Assembly (NCBI GenBank): GCA_023667285.1
Contig: JAMPAK010000001.1
Location: 574,383 to 638,382 of the forward strand
Direction of reading: 5' to 3'
Source of the DNA: Muribaculaceae bacterium
Lineage (GTDB): Bacteria > Bacteroidota > Bacteroidia > Bacteroidales > Muribaculaceae
Length of the DNA: 64,000 bases
The translations under genes and the position numbers were made by a program. The notes beneath the pieces are model-generated. The model was not told where the DNA came from and searched no databases. It worked only from the letters and a program-made list of their open reading frames with translations. Below, piece after piece: positions 37,191 through 44,702 of the stretch (position 1 is its first letter; every line of letters begins with the position of its first letter).

Positions 37191-38476
37191 TCTATGGTTT
37201 GACGGACAAGAAGGCGGAGGTCATCGTCTGAGATGATGTATGGGGGCATGACGTAGACGTTTTTGCCGAACGGACGCACCCAGATGCCACGCTCGACACA
37301 TTGCTTTTGAAATTCATCGACTTTGACAGGCTCTTTCATCTCCATCACTCCGATAGAACCAAGCACTCTCACCTCTGCCACATTGCTGAGGGTGGCAGCT
37401 GCTGCAAACTCATCCTTGAGGATTGACTCAATGTGGGCGATGCGCGAGGCCATGTCACGGCTCTGCAGAAGTTTGAGCGACTCGATGGCTATGGCGCAGG
37501 CCAGGGGGTTGGCCATGAAGGTGGGTCCATGCATCATCACGCCGGCCTCGCCGCGTGAGATTGTGTCTGCCACTTCCTTGGTGGTGAGGACGGCGCTCAT
37601 GGTCAGGTAGCCTGCGGTGAGGCCTTTGCCAATGCACATAATGTCAGGGGCGACGCCGGCATGCTGGCAAGCAAACATGCGTCCGGTGCGCCAGAATCCG
37701 GTGGCTATCTCATCGAATATCAGATATATGCCTAGTTCATCGCAGAGCCTCCGAGCGCGGCGCAGATACTCAGGGTGATAGAATTTCATTCCACCGGCTC
37801 CCTGCACTATAGGCTCGAGGATGAGGGCTGCGAGTTCATTGGAATGCTCGCGCATCATATTCTCAAGTGGGGCGAAGTCCGCGTCATCCCATTCCTCCCA
37901 GGGCTTGATAGAGGGCGAGGGGGCGAAGTATCTCACGGGAAGGGCCGGTCCGAAGGCCCCGTGCATGCCTGTGACGGGGTCGCAGACGCTCATGGCATTC
38001 CATGTGTCGCCGTGATAGCCCGAACGGATGGTGATGAAGTTGGTCTTGCCATGGTCGCCGGAGCGACTGACAGAAGCCTGGACAGCCATCTTCATAGCCA
38101 CCTCTACCGCCACAGAGCCAGAGTCGGCATAGAAGATGTTGTTCATCTCCTGAGGTGCCACCTCGAGAAGCATCTTCCCAAGGGTTATGGCCGGTTCGTG
38201 GGTGAGTCCTCCGAACATCACATGGCTCATTTTGTCGAGCTGGCGCTTGGCGGCTGAGTTGATGGATGGATTGTTGTAGCCGTGGATGACACACCACCAC
38301 GAGGACATGCCGTCGATGAGCTCACGCCCGTCGGCCAGTCGCAGGCGCACACCCGAGGCCGACTCTACCATATAGGTGGGCAGAGGGTTGATGGTGGAGG
38401 TATAGGGGTGCCACAGATGAAGGCGGTCAAAACCGTCGTGAAGCACACTTGATTGGTCTACTGATAAACTTTCCAT
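37178..38476 (-). CDS. bioA: Adenosylmethionine-8-amino-7-oxononanoate aminotransferase
   Basis: BioA transfers an amino group from SAM to 8-amino-7-oxononanoate with PLP. The 432-residue product has LWHPYTS near residue 22 and [20 protein letters not shown] (residues ~69-88), the BioA signature. Also present are [14 protein letters not shown] in the PLP pocket and the catalytic Lys in [11 protein letters not shown]. It is the first gene of the biotin operon, with a -7 box only 10 nt upstream. Confidence 0.95.
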   Translation of the reverse strand: MESLSVDQSSVLHDGFDRLHLWHPYTSTINPLPTYMVESASGVRLRLADGRELIDGMSSWWCVIHGYNNPSINSAAKRQLDKMSHVMFGGLTHEPAITLGKMLLEVAPQEMNNIFYADSGSVAVEVAMKMAVQASVSRSGDHGKTNFITIRSGYHGDTWNAMSVCDPVTGMHGAFGPALPVRYFAPSPSIKPWEEWDDADFAPLENMMREHSNELAALILEPIVQGAGGMKFYHPEYLRRARRLCDELGIYLIFDEIATGFWRTGRMFACQHAGVAPDIMCIGKGLTAGYLTMSAVLTTKEVADTISRGEAGVMMHGPTFMANPLACAIAIESLKLLQSRDMASRIAHIESILKDEFAAAATLSNVAEVRVLGSIGVMEMKEPVKVDEFQKQCVERGIWVRPFGKNVYVMPPYIISDDDLRLLVRQTIECVR

Positions 38477-38486
38477 TTCAAGAGTG

Positions 38487-38494
38487 CAAAGGTA
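38487..38494 (-). promoter_or_regulatory. Candidate promoter of the biotin operon
   Basis: TACCTTTG on the - strand is a perfect -7 element. Transcription would start near 38483, about 7 nt before the bioA ATG. The -33 region (AAAT) is poor. I see no clear BirA operator. Confidence 0.55.
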
Positions 38495-38539
38495 CTAAAA
38501 ATTACAAAAACTTTATTTTGAGTGGGTGCGTTTCTATTG

Positions 38540-38551
38540 TGAGAACTCTCA
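38540..38551. repeat. Short inverted repeat between bioA and the MFS gene
   Basis: TGAGA-AC-TCTCA is a perfect 5-bp inverted repeat with a 2-nt spacer, in the 104-nt divergent region. It may be an operator, but such a short repeat can be chance. Confidence 0.3.
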
Positions 38552-38580
38552 TGTTTCATTTTACCTAAGATAATTCTGTC

Positions 38581-39780
38581 ATGCAGTCTCCCGCCACACG
38601 CAACGGTGTCACCGTCAACTATACTTTTCTGATAGCATATCTCGTGGGTCTGAGCGCCTTCGGTTCGTTTGTCAACGATATGTATCTGCCGTCGCTCCCC
38701 GAGATGACCAAGTGGTTTCATTGCTCTGTCCCCACTGTGCAGTTGGGTCTGACGATGGGTATGGCCGGCCTGGGAATCGGTCAGATGATTCTAGGACCTG
38801 TGAGTGACAGATGTGGACGCAAACCGGTGTTGGTATGGGCTACGCTTCTCTTCATAGTTGCGGCGGTGTTGAGCATCTTCTCGCCTACTATAGGTTTCTT
38901 CCTGGGGTGCAGGTTCTTTCAGGGGCTTGGGGCATCGGCGGGATATTTTCTGGCGCGTAGCATCCCGGCTGACCTTTATGCCGGAAGGGCTTTGGCAAAG
39001 ACAATGGCAATAGTCGGGGCCATCAATGGTATTGCTCCCGCGAGCGCCCCGGTGGTGGGTGGACTCCTGTCGCAACACTGGGGATGGCGCAGCGTTTTCG
39101 TGGGTCTGACGGTAATTGCTGCGGTTCTGCTGGCGTTCTCGCCGAGGCTTAAGGAGTCGCTGCCCCCACAGAATCGCACTAAAGGGAGCGTATGGAATGC
39201 CTTCAGGGCTTATGGCGGACTTGTTGTCAACCGTCCGTTCATGGTGCATGTTCTTTTGAAGGGGACGGCACTTGGCATACTATTTGCCTATATCTCTTCG
39301 GCTCCGTTCATCATGCAGACTCATTTCGGATTTCGCGAGGATGTCTTCGGCCTAATCATGGGTGGAAATGCGTTGTTTGTTGCGGCAGGCTCGATGGTGG
39401 CGTTGAAATTCAAACTTCTGAAAAACGCAGCATTCTATGGGGGAATGTCGCTTTTAGCCGCCGTGGCGCTCGAATCTATGGCTCTTCTCTGTTTTGACTC
39501 TTTTCTGCTCTATGAACTGCTGCTTCTGCCCATGTTGTTCTGTCTGGGAATGATATTCACTGCAGGCAATACGCTTGCAATGAATGAGGGTCGTGACCAT
39601 GCCGGGGATGCCTCGGCTGTCCTTGGACTCGGCGGATATGTGTTTGGAGCGGTAGTGTCTCCGCTTGTGGGGCTTGGGGATATAATGCACTCAACGGCCT
39701 ATGTGTTTATCACGCTGGCGGTTCTGACCGGGGTGTTTGCGATGATGTCACGTCTGCTCCCGGCCGATCTCAACAAATAG
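38581..39780 (+). CDS. MFS exporter, Bcr/CflA family
   Basis: The 399-residue product has 12 predicted spans and the MFS motif A GPVSDRCGRKPVL near residues 75-87. The first span ends in FVNDMYLPSLPEM, typical of Bcr/CflA drug exporters. Motif C is present as GAINGIAPASAPVVGGLL near residues 145-162. The substrate is unknown. It is divergent from bioA across 104 nt, so a shared operator is possible, although a role in biotin transport is not supported by its family. Confidence 0.88.
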   Translation: MQSPATRNGVTVNYTFLIAYLVGLSAFGSFVNDMYLPSLPEMTKWFHCSVPTVQLGLTMGMAGLGIGQMILGPVSDRCGRKPVLVWATLLFIVAAVLSIFSPTIGFFLGCRFFQGLGASAGYFLARSIPADLYAGRALAKTMAIVGAINGIAPASAPVVGGLLSQHWGWRSVFVGLTVIAAVLLAFSPRLKESLPPQNRTKGSVWNAFRAYGGLVVNRPFMVHVLLKGTALGILFAYISSAPFIMQTHFGFREDVFGLIMGGNALFVAAGSMVALKFKLLKNAAFYGGMSLLAAVALESMALLCFDSFLLYELLLLPMLFCLGMIFTAGNTLAMNEGRDHAGDASAVLGLGGYVFGAVVSPLVGLGDIMHSTAYVFITLAVLTGVFAMMSRLLPADLNK

Positions 39781-39812
39781 AGACACATCGGCCATAGTGA
39801 CCGATGTGCCTC
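39780..39812. terminator. Bidirectional terminator between the MFS and rnfC genes
   Basis: CACATCGG (39784-39791) pairs with CCGATGTG (39801-39808), extended by GAG with CTC after one mismatch. T-rich DNA follows on the - strand; the + side is weaker. Confidence 0.65.
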
Positions 39813-39841
39813 TGGTAATTCGTATTCAGGGAGTGTCTGTT

Positions 39842-41182
39842 TTATGACTTGGCGGCTGCGGCGCGGGCGCGCATGGCTGCCATAACCTTAGCCTTGCCTA
39901 TGCGGATGTAGTCGACCAACGGGCGGGATGCGGGGCAGATGAAACTGCATGATCCGCACTCGATACAGTTGACGATCTTCTCCTGCTCTGCGTCTTCCCA
40001 CTCCTTGAGGCGTGAGAGTGTAGAGATGAGGAACGGCTCGAGCCCCATCGGGCAGACGTCGACACACTTGCCGCAGCGGATGCAGTTCTCAGCCGGGCGG
40101 CGGTGAGCATATCGCGGATCGAGCAGGATGCCTGATGTGCCCTTGATCATGGGGGTCTGGAGGGTCGATGCAGTGCGTCCCATCATGGGGCCACCGAGAA
40201 TGATCTTCTCATACTCAGCCTCGGGGACTATGGTCGCAAGGATTGTCCCGAGGGGAACACGCAGGTTGCGGCCCTCGTTGCCGTCGTGGATGGTGAGGAC
40301 TCTGTCAAGGATGGGTTCGTTGTGATAGACGGCGCGGTAAACAGCATAGGCTGTGGCGACATTCTGCACAATCGCACCTGTGGCGATGGGGAGACCGCCT
40401 GAGGGAACCTCCTTGCCTATGACGGCTTCGATGAGCTGCTTCTCACCTCCCTGCGGATATTTAACCTGCATGACCATCACTTCAAGTCCGGCCACATTTG
40501 CGGCAGCCTCGGTCATTGCTGCTATGGCCTCTGGTTTGTTGTTCTCGATGGCGATGACTCCGCGGCTGACTCCGGCGGCTTTCATTAGCAGGCTCACGCC
40601 CTTGACGATGCGGGGTGCTTCCTCGCGCATCAGCTGGTCGTCACATGATAGGCACGGCTCGCACTCGGCGGCGTTGATGATGACAACCTCGGCCTTGGAG
40701 CCGGGAGGGGGCGAGAGTTTCACATGGGTGGGGAATGTTGCGCCTCCGAGACCCACAATGCCTGCGTCCTTGATGAGGCCTATAATCTGCTTCCCGTCGA
40801 GGGCTGCAACCTCTGCCTCAGAACGTTTGGGCGCTTTGTCGGCCATGGCTGCGGCATCGGCCTCGCGGTCGGCCTCATCACTTTTGATGTAGATGGCCTC
40901 TACGGGCATGCCCTGAGGTGTGCGGGCAATGTCGACCTTGACAACTGTGCCTGAGATGGGGGTGTGGACAGGTGCGGAGACAAAACCTCCGGCTTCGGCC
41001 ACACACTGGCCGCGTGTCACCTTGTCGCCCTTCTTCACGACAGGCTTTGCCGGGGCTCCGATGTGTTGGGCCACGGGGAGAACCACCTCAGCGGGAAGGG
41101 GGAGATTCTCGATGGCCTTTCCTGCTGCTATCTTATTCTCGGCGGGATGAACGCCGCCAATTTTGAATGTATGGAGTTTCAT
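39842..41182 (-). CDS. rnfC: Rnf complex subunit C
   Basis: RnfC is the NADH-side subunit of the ferredoxin:NAD oxidoreductase. From the ATG at 41182 the 446-residue product begins MKLHTFKIGGVHP. It has a barrel-sandwich region, the FMN/NADH Rossmann stretch GLGGATFPTHVKL, an SLBB-like part, and two 4Fe-4S motifs CIRCGKCVDVCP and CIECGSCSFICP. A longer frame to 41380 runs antisense-like through rnfB and is rejected. It follows rnfB by 19 nt. Where rnfD, rnfG, rnfE and rnfA would follow, there is a terminator and a convergent MFS gene. Confidence 0.93.
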   Translation of the reverse strand: MKLHTFKIGGVHPAENKIAAGKAIENLPLPAEVVLPVAQHIGAPAKPVVKKGDKVTRGQCVAEAGGFVSAPVHTPISGTVVKVDIARTPQGMPVEAIYIKSDEADREADAAAMADKAPKRSEAEVAALDGKQIIGLIKDAGIVGLGGATFPTHVKLSPPPGSKAEVVIINAAECEPCLSCDDQLMREEAPRIVKGVSLLMKAAGVSRGVIAIENNKPEAIAAMTEAAANVAGLEVMVMQVKYPQGGEKQLIEAVIGKEVPSGGLPIATGAIVQNVATAYAVYRAVYHNEPILDRVLTIHDGNEGRNLRVPLGTILATIVPEAEYEKIILGGPMMGRTASTLQTPMIKGTSGILLDPRYAHRRPAENCIRCGKCVDVCPMGLEPFLISTLSRLKEWEDAEQEKIVNCIECGSCSFICPASRPLVDYIRIGKAKVMAAMRARAAAAKS

Positions 41183-41201
41183 GATTTTAAAATGGAGGGG
41201 T

Positions 41202-42050
41202 TCAGGCGCCAGCCTCAGCCGGTTCGGCCTTGCGGACGGGGAAGTTGACGGCGTGGATGGCGTGAGTGGGACAAACTGGCTCACACTTGCGGCAGAGTTT
41301 GCACTTCTCAAAGTCGATGTATGAGAGGTTGTTTGCAATGGTGATGGCCTCGTGTGTGCAGACTTTCTGACATTTTGCACAGCCGATACATGCCACCTTG
41401 CATTCCTTCATGGCCAGTGCGCCCTTCTCCTTGTTGGAGCAGGCCACATATACTCTCATGCCCCGCGGACCTTTGTAGCGGAGCTCGATGATGGAGCGTG
41501 GACAGGCCTTGGTGCAGGCGCCACAGCCCACACACATATCCTCGATAACTTCGGGCAGACCTGTCTCAAGATTCATCTTCATGGCACCGTAGGGGCATGC
41601 CTCCACGCAGTCTCCACAGCCGAGACAGCCATTGGGACAGGGGCTCTCGCCGGAGCCGAGAGTGGCAAGGACTGCACATGAGGGTGCGCCCTCAAAGCGG
41701 GCGAGTGCGGGGCGGAGGTCGCATGTGCCGTTACATTTGATTACTGCGATCTTAGGCTTGGTCTCGGAGGCTGCAAGGCCAACGATCTCGCCGATTTTCT
41801 TCATTACGGCAGCGCCTGAGGAGGGGCATGACAGCCCGTCGAGAGTGTCGGCGTTGACACATGCGACGGCAAAGTCGCGGCAACCGCTGCGTCCGCAGCC
41901 GCCACAGTTGGCGCCCGGGAGCAGAGCCTCTACCTGATCGATGCGCGGGTCCTCATGGACATAGAAACGCTGGGCCACAACGTAGAGCACGGCGGCGCCG
42001 ACGATACCTATGATTCCAAGGACGATGATTGATGTTAAGATTACGCTCAT
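41202..42050 (-). CDS. rnfB: Rnf complex subunit B
   Basis: RnfB accepts electrons from ferredoxin. The 282-residue product has one N-terminal membrane span (residues ~5-27) and the 4Fe-4S motif CGGCGRSGC near 49-57. Four further ferredoxin-type motifs follow (CLGCGDCVEACP, CVGCGACTKACP, CIGCAKCQKVC, CKLCRKCEPVCP). It lies between rseC and rnfC. Confidence 0.94.
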   Translation of the reverse strand: MSVILTSIIVLGIIGIVGAAVLYVVAQRFYVHEDPRIDQVEALLPGANCGGCGRSGCRDFAVACVNADTLDGLSCPSSGAAVMKKIGEIVGLAASETKPKIAVIKCNGTCDLRPALARFEGAPSCAVLATLGSGESPCPNGCLGCGDCVEACPYGAMKMNLETGLPEVIEDMCVGCGACTKACPRSIIELRYKGPRGMRVYVACSNKEKGALAMKECKVACIGCAKCQKVCTHEAITIANNLSYIDFEKCKLCRKCEPVCPTHAIHAVNFPVRKAEPAEAGA

Positions 42051-42119
42051 GGTATGTGATGAAATAAGACTTGTTTTATTCTGTGATAATGTAGTTACTG
42101 TGAAAGATAAGAGGTGTCG

Positions 42120-42551
42120 TCAGCCAATCACCCTTACTGTCCATGACAGTTTTGAGGCCAAGCGGCGCCTGAAGAGCCATAGGAAAAGATCGTAGAGGGC
42201 GAGCGCTCCGAAGGCCCAGGCTATGGACCAAGCGCCCATGCCTGGCTTGCAGATGTTCAACCCCATCAGGACACCCACAAAGATGACCGTGGGGAGGATG
42301 AGTGCCCACAATGTAGCCTTGACTGTCGAGGCCGGGGCGGCTGTGACCTCGACGCGCTGTCCGGGTCGGTATGCGCCGGTGTCAGGAAGGTCTATGACAA
42401 CCGTCTCGTGGCTGTCGCCCTCGCCACCTTTGTTGCAGATGGCCACGACAGCACACCCGTCACACCGACATTCATCGTCGGTGGTAATGGTGAGCGAATG
42501 GGGATCAACGCTCCGGATGACCCCTCTGTGGCTGACATTTTCTTTCTTCAT
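42120..42551 (-). CDS. rseC: RseC/SoxR-reducing-type protein
   Basis: The 143-residue product from the ATG at 42551 has an N-terminal domain with the cysteine cluster CRCDGCAVVAIC (residues ~24-35) and two C-terminal membrane spans (~80-125). This is the RseC layout, a family usually encoded just upstream of rnfB in Bacteroidetes. Its role may be in maturation or reduction of iron-sulfur or redox targets. The upstream extension to 42758 overlaps trxA and a terminator and is rejected. A promoter lies right before it. Confidence 0.88.
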   Translation of the reverse strand: MKKENVSHRGVIRSVDPHSLTITTDDECRCDGCAVVAICNKGGEGDSHETVVIDLPDTGAYRPGQRVEVTAAPASTVKATLWALILPTVIFVGVLMGLNICKPGMGAWSIAWAFGALALYDLFLWLFRRRLASKLSWTVRVIG

Positions 42552-42566
42552 GGCTATAATCGGCCA

Positions 42567-42598
42567 CAAAGTTAATGATTTTTCAAAAAATCCGCAAC
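42567..42598 (-). promoter_or_regulatory. Promoter of the rseC-rnfB-rnfC operon
   Basis: On the - strand GTTG (42598-42595), 20 nt and TAACTTTG (42574-42567). The start would be near 42563, 12 nt before the rseC ATG. Confidence 0.65.
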
Positions 42599-42611
42599 AA
42601 TAAAATAAAAA

Positions 42612-42638
42612 ACGGACGCCTTGAGGGGGCGTCCGTCT
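42612..42638 (-). terminator. Terminator of trxA
   Basis: ACGGACGCC (42612-42620) and GGCGTCCGT (42628-42636) form a perfect 9-bp stem with a 7-nt loop. On the - strand it is followed by TTTTTATTTTA. Confidence 0.88.
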
Positions 42639-42682
42639 TATGATTCTGTCGTTTTTGCGGTATGCTGGCTCTGTGGACTCTG

Positions 42683-42991
42683 TCATTTGCCCGGCTCCAT
42701 CTGGATGCGGATCTTGTCTTCGAGCACTTCGAGCTGCTGCAGTCCTGATGCTCTCCACTGAGGCATGCCGTCCTTGAAGATGATGATTGTGGGGACGCTG
42801 CGGATTTGATATTCAGCCGAGAGGTCGGGGTTTCGGTCAACATCGATCTTGATGATGTTGGCGTCGTCGCCTACCTTATTCTTAAGTTGCTCGAGGATGG
42901 GGCCTTGCATCTTGCACGGGCCACACCATGTGGCGAAGAAGTCGACAAGTGTGGGCTTGCTGCCGCCTATTATCTCTTTAAATTCGCTCAT
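42683..42991 (-). CDS. trxA: Thioredoxin
   Basis: The 102-residue product is a cytoplasmic thioredoxin with the classic active site WCGPC (residues ~24-28) and cis-Pro in SVPTIIIF (~66-73). The ATG at 42991 gives the normal length; an in-frame ATG at 43036 would add 15 residues. An inverted repeat covers the upstream region 42998-43036. It lies upstream of the rnf genes on the same strand but is separated by a terminator. Confidence 0.92.
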   Translation of the reverse strand: MSEFKEIIGGSKPTLVDFFATWCGPCKMQGPILEQLKNKVGDDANIIKIDVDRNPDLSAEYQIRSVPTIIIFKDGMPQWRASGLQQLEVLEDKIRIQMEPGK

Positions 42992-42997
42992 AGTTAT

Positions 42998-43036
42998 ATG
43001 TGTTAGGGGATTTATGTTTTCCCATATATAACACAT
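42998..43036. repeat. Inverted repeat upstream of trxA
   Basis: ATGTGTTA (42998-43005) and TAACACAT (43029-43036) are perfect 8-bp inverted arms. An inner GGGGA-TCCC pairing can extend the stem. It begins 7 nt before the trxA ATG and could be an operator or a leader hairpin. Confidence 0.5.
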
Positions 43037-43069
43037 GGGAGCGGTTCAAAGTTTAGGCCTGAGCGGATG

Positions 43070-43624
43070 TCAGAGGAGTATTCCGGCTGCTACCTCGCGT
43101 GAGTGGCGCGGGCGCAGTGCCTCGACAAGGGCAAGGCCGAAGGGGATGGCAGACGAGGGGCCGTTGGCGGTGATGATGTTGTCGTCGCGCACCACCCGCT
43201 CATCACTGACATATGTGGCGCCTCCGGCACGGAGGTCGTCGTCAAATCCGGGATAGCATGTGGCATTCTTGCCTTTCAGCACACCGATGTGTGAAAGGAG
43301 GACAGCCGGGGCTGCACAGATGGCGGCAACGAGGGCACCGCGGGCAGCCTGGGCCTTGAAAAGGGCGCACAATTTGTCGGAATCGGCGAGATTCTTTGCT
43401 CCGGGCATGCCACCGGGAGCCACAAGAAGGTCGGCGTCACTCATATCTTCATCGCCCAGAAGGAGGTCGGCCTCCACGGTGATGCCGTGTGCGCCGGTGA
43501 CATGGCGCGATTCGCCTACGGCAACAGTCATGACATCGATTCCTGCACGACGCATGAGGTCGACGGGGGCTATTGCTTCGATTTCCTCGAAACCGGGAGC
43601 AAGAAATACGTAAGTTGTAGACAT
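43070..43624 (-). CDS. DJ-1/PfpI family protein
   Basis: The 184-residue product is of the YajL/DJ-1 type. The acidic residue in GFEEIEA (residues ~11-17) and the nucleophilic Cys in AAICAAPAVL (~97-106) form the usual active site. Family members act as glyoxalases, deglycases or oxidative-stress proteins, and the exact activity cannot be read from sequence. It is transcribed divergently from apbE with overlapping promoters. Confidence 0.9.
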   Translation of the reverse strand: MSTTYVFLAPGFEEIEAIAPVDLMRRAGIDVMTVAVGESRHVTGAHGITVEADLLLGDEDMSDADLLVAPGGMPGAKNLADSDKLCALFKAQAARGALVAAICAAPAVLLSHIGVLKGKNATCYPGFDDDLRAGGATYVSDERVVRDDNIITANGPSSAIPFGLALVEALRPRHSREVAAGILL

Positions 43625-43668
43625 TGATGATATAGTTGAATGGTTAGAGTTGAGAGGGTTGATTTCTG

Positions 43669-43705
43669 CAAAATTAGGGTTTTCGAGTGGTTTTTGCTAA
43701 TTTTG
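43669..43705. promoter_or_regulatory. Symmetrical overlapping promoters of the DJ-1 gene and apbE
   Basis: CAAAATTAG (43669-43677) and CTAATTTTG (43697-43705) are perfect inverted arms. On each strand one arm gives the -7 box TAATTTTG and the other gives the -33 box TTAG, with exactly 20 nt between. The two promoters therefore occupy the same DNA face to face. The apbE start would be near 43709, one base before its ATG. Confidence 0.7.
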
Positions 43706-43709
43706 CAGC

Positions 43710-44702
43710 ATGAAATCTCGATTGTTTTCACTTTATTTCACTGTCGTGGCGCTGACACTGGCATTGACAGGATGCAGGGGGCCAATGATGTATCGCTCAG
43801 CCGAGGGGGCGGTGTGGAACACGATGTTCCATATCACATATCTCTCAGACCGTGATATGCGCGACTCGATCATCACTGTGATGAAGCGCGTTGAGACCTC
43901 GCTCTCCCCCTTTGACAGCGGTTCGCTGATATCGCGAATCAACAGCGGGGAGGGGATGGAGACGGACTCTCTGATAGTGCGTATCCTGGCTGAGTCGCAT
44001 CGAATACATAGGCTCAGCGGGGGCGCTTTCGACCCTACGGTGGCACCGCTTGTCAACCTATGGGGGTTCGGCTATAGGCCCGGCGACCCAGAGCCTTCGC
44101 AGATGGACATTGACTCGCTGTTGGAGTTTGTGGGGATAGACTCCTGTTTCATAATCGACCGCGGCCTGATGGCGAAGAAACGCCCGTCCACAGAGTTTAA
44201 TTTCTCAGCAATCACCAAGGGCTATGGGTGTGACCTTGTTGGTGAGATGCTGGAGCGCAACGGAATCAAAGATTATATGGTGGAGATAGGGGGTGAGATA
44301 GCCATGAGTGGGAGGAATCCCCGCGGAGAGAAATGGCACATCATGGTTGATGCACCCGTTGAGGGCGATTCAGTGCCGGTGCATGAGCGGCTTGCTGTGG
44401 TGGAACTGACTGACTGTGGGGTGGCCACGTCTGGCAACTACCGCAACTATCGTGAGACGGCGGCCGGGAAGGTGTGGCATACGATTTCTCCTCAGACAGG
44501 ACGCCCGGCGCTGACGGATCTCCTCTCAGCCACAGTGATTGCACCTACTTGCATGACGGCCGACGCGCTTGCCACTTCATGTATGGCAATGTCGGGAGAC
44601 TCAGCCCTGAGAATGATAGAGAATATTCCCGGGTGTGAGGCTCTGCTGGTGACCTCGGAGGGTGTCATGACCACAAGGGGGTTCCCCGTTCTTGACCGGT
44701 GA
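43710..44702 (+). CDS. apbE: FAD:protein FMN transferase
   Basis: ApbE attaches FMN to a Thr of extracytoplasmic redox proteins such as RnfG, RnfD and Nqr subunits. The 330-residue product has a lipoprotein signal (LTLALTGC). The FAD pocket and catalytic segments include FSAITKGYGCDLV, VEIGGEIAMSG and the metal site region TCMTADALATSCMAM. It is convergent with ribF with no space between stop codons, and 2.5 kb from rnfB-rnfC. The mRNA may be leaderless. Confidence 0.93.
   Translation: MKSRLFSLYFTVVALTLALTGCRGPMMYRSAEGAVWNTMFHITYLSDRDMRDSIITVMKRVETSLSPFDSGSLISRINSGEGMETDSLIVRILAESHRIHRLSGGAFDPTVAPLVNLWGFGYRPGDPEPSQMDIDSLLEFVGIDSCFIIDRGLMAKKRPSTEFNFSAITKGYGCDLVGEMLERNGIKDYMVEIGGEIAMSGRNPRGEKWHIMVDAPVEGDSVPVHERLAVVELTDCGVATSGNYRNYRETAAGKVWHTISPQTGRPALTDLLSATVIAPTCMTADALATSCMAMSGDSALRMIENIPGCEALLVTSEGVMTTRGFPVLDR

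Noticed and set aside
38477-38580. BirA operator in the biotin control region
   Set aside because: No long dyad resembling known BirA boxes; only a 5-bp inverted repeat is present.
41183-41380. 66-codon N-terminal extension of rnfC
   Set aside because: It lies within rnfB in another frame, is Ser/Thr/Pro-rich noise, and the ATG at 41182 gives the normal RnfC start.
42552-42758. Extension of rseC into the trxA region
   Set aside because: It crosses the trxA terminator and overlaps trxA; the RseC start is at 42551.
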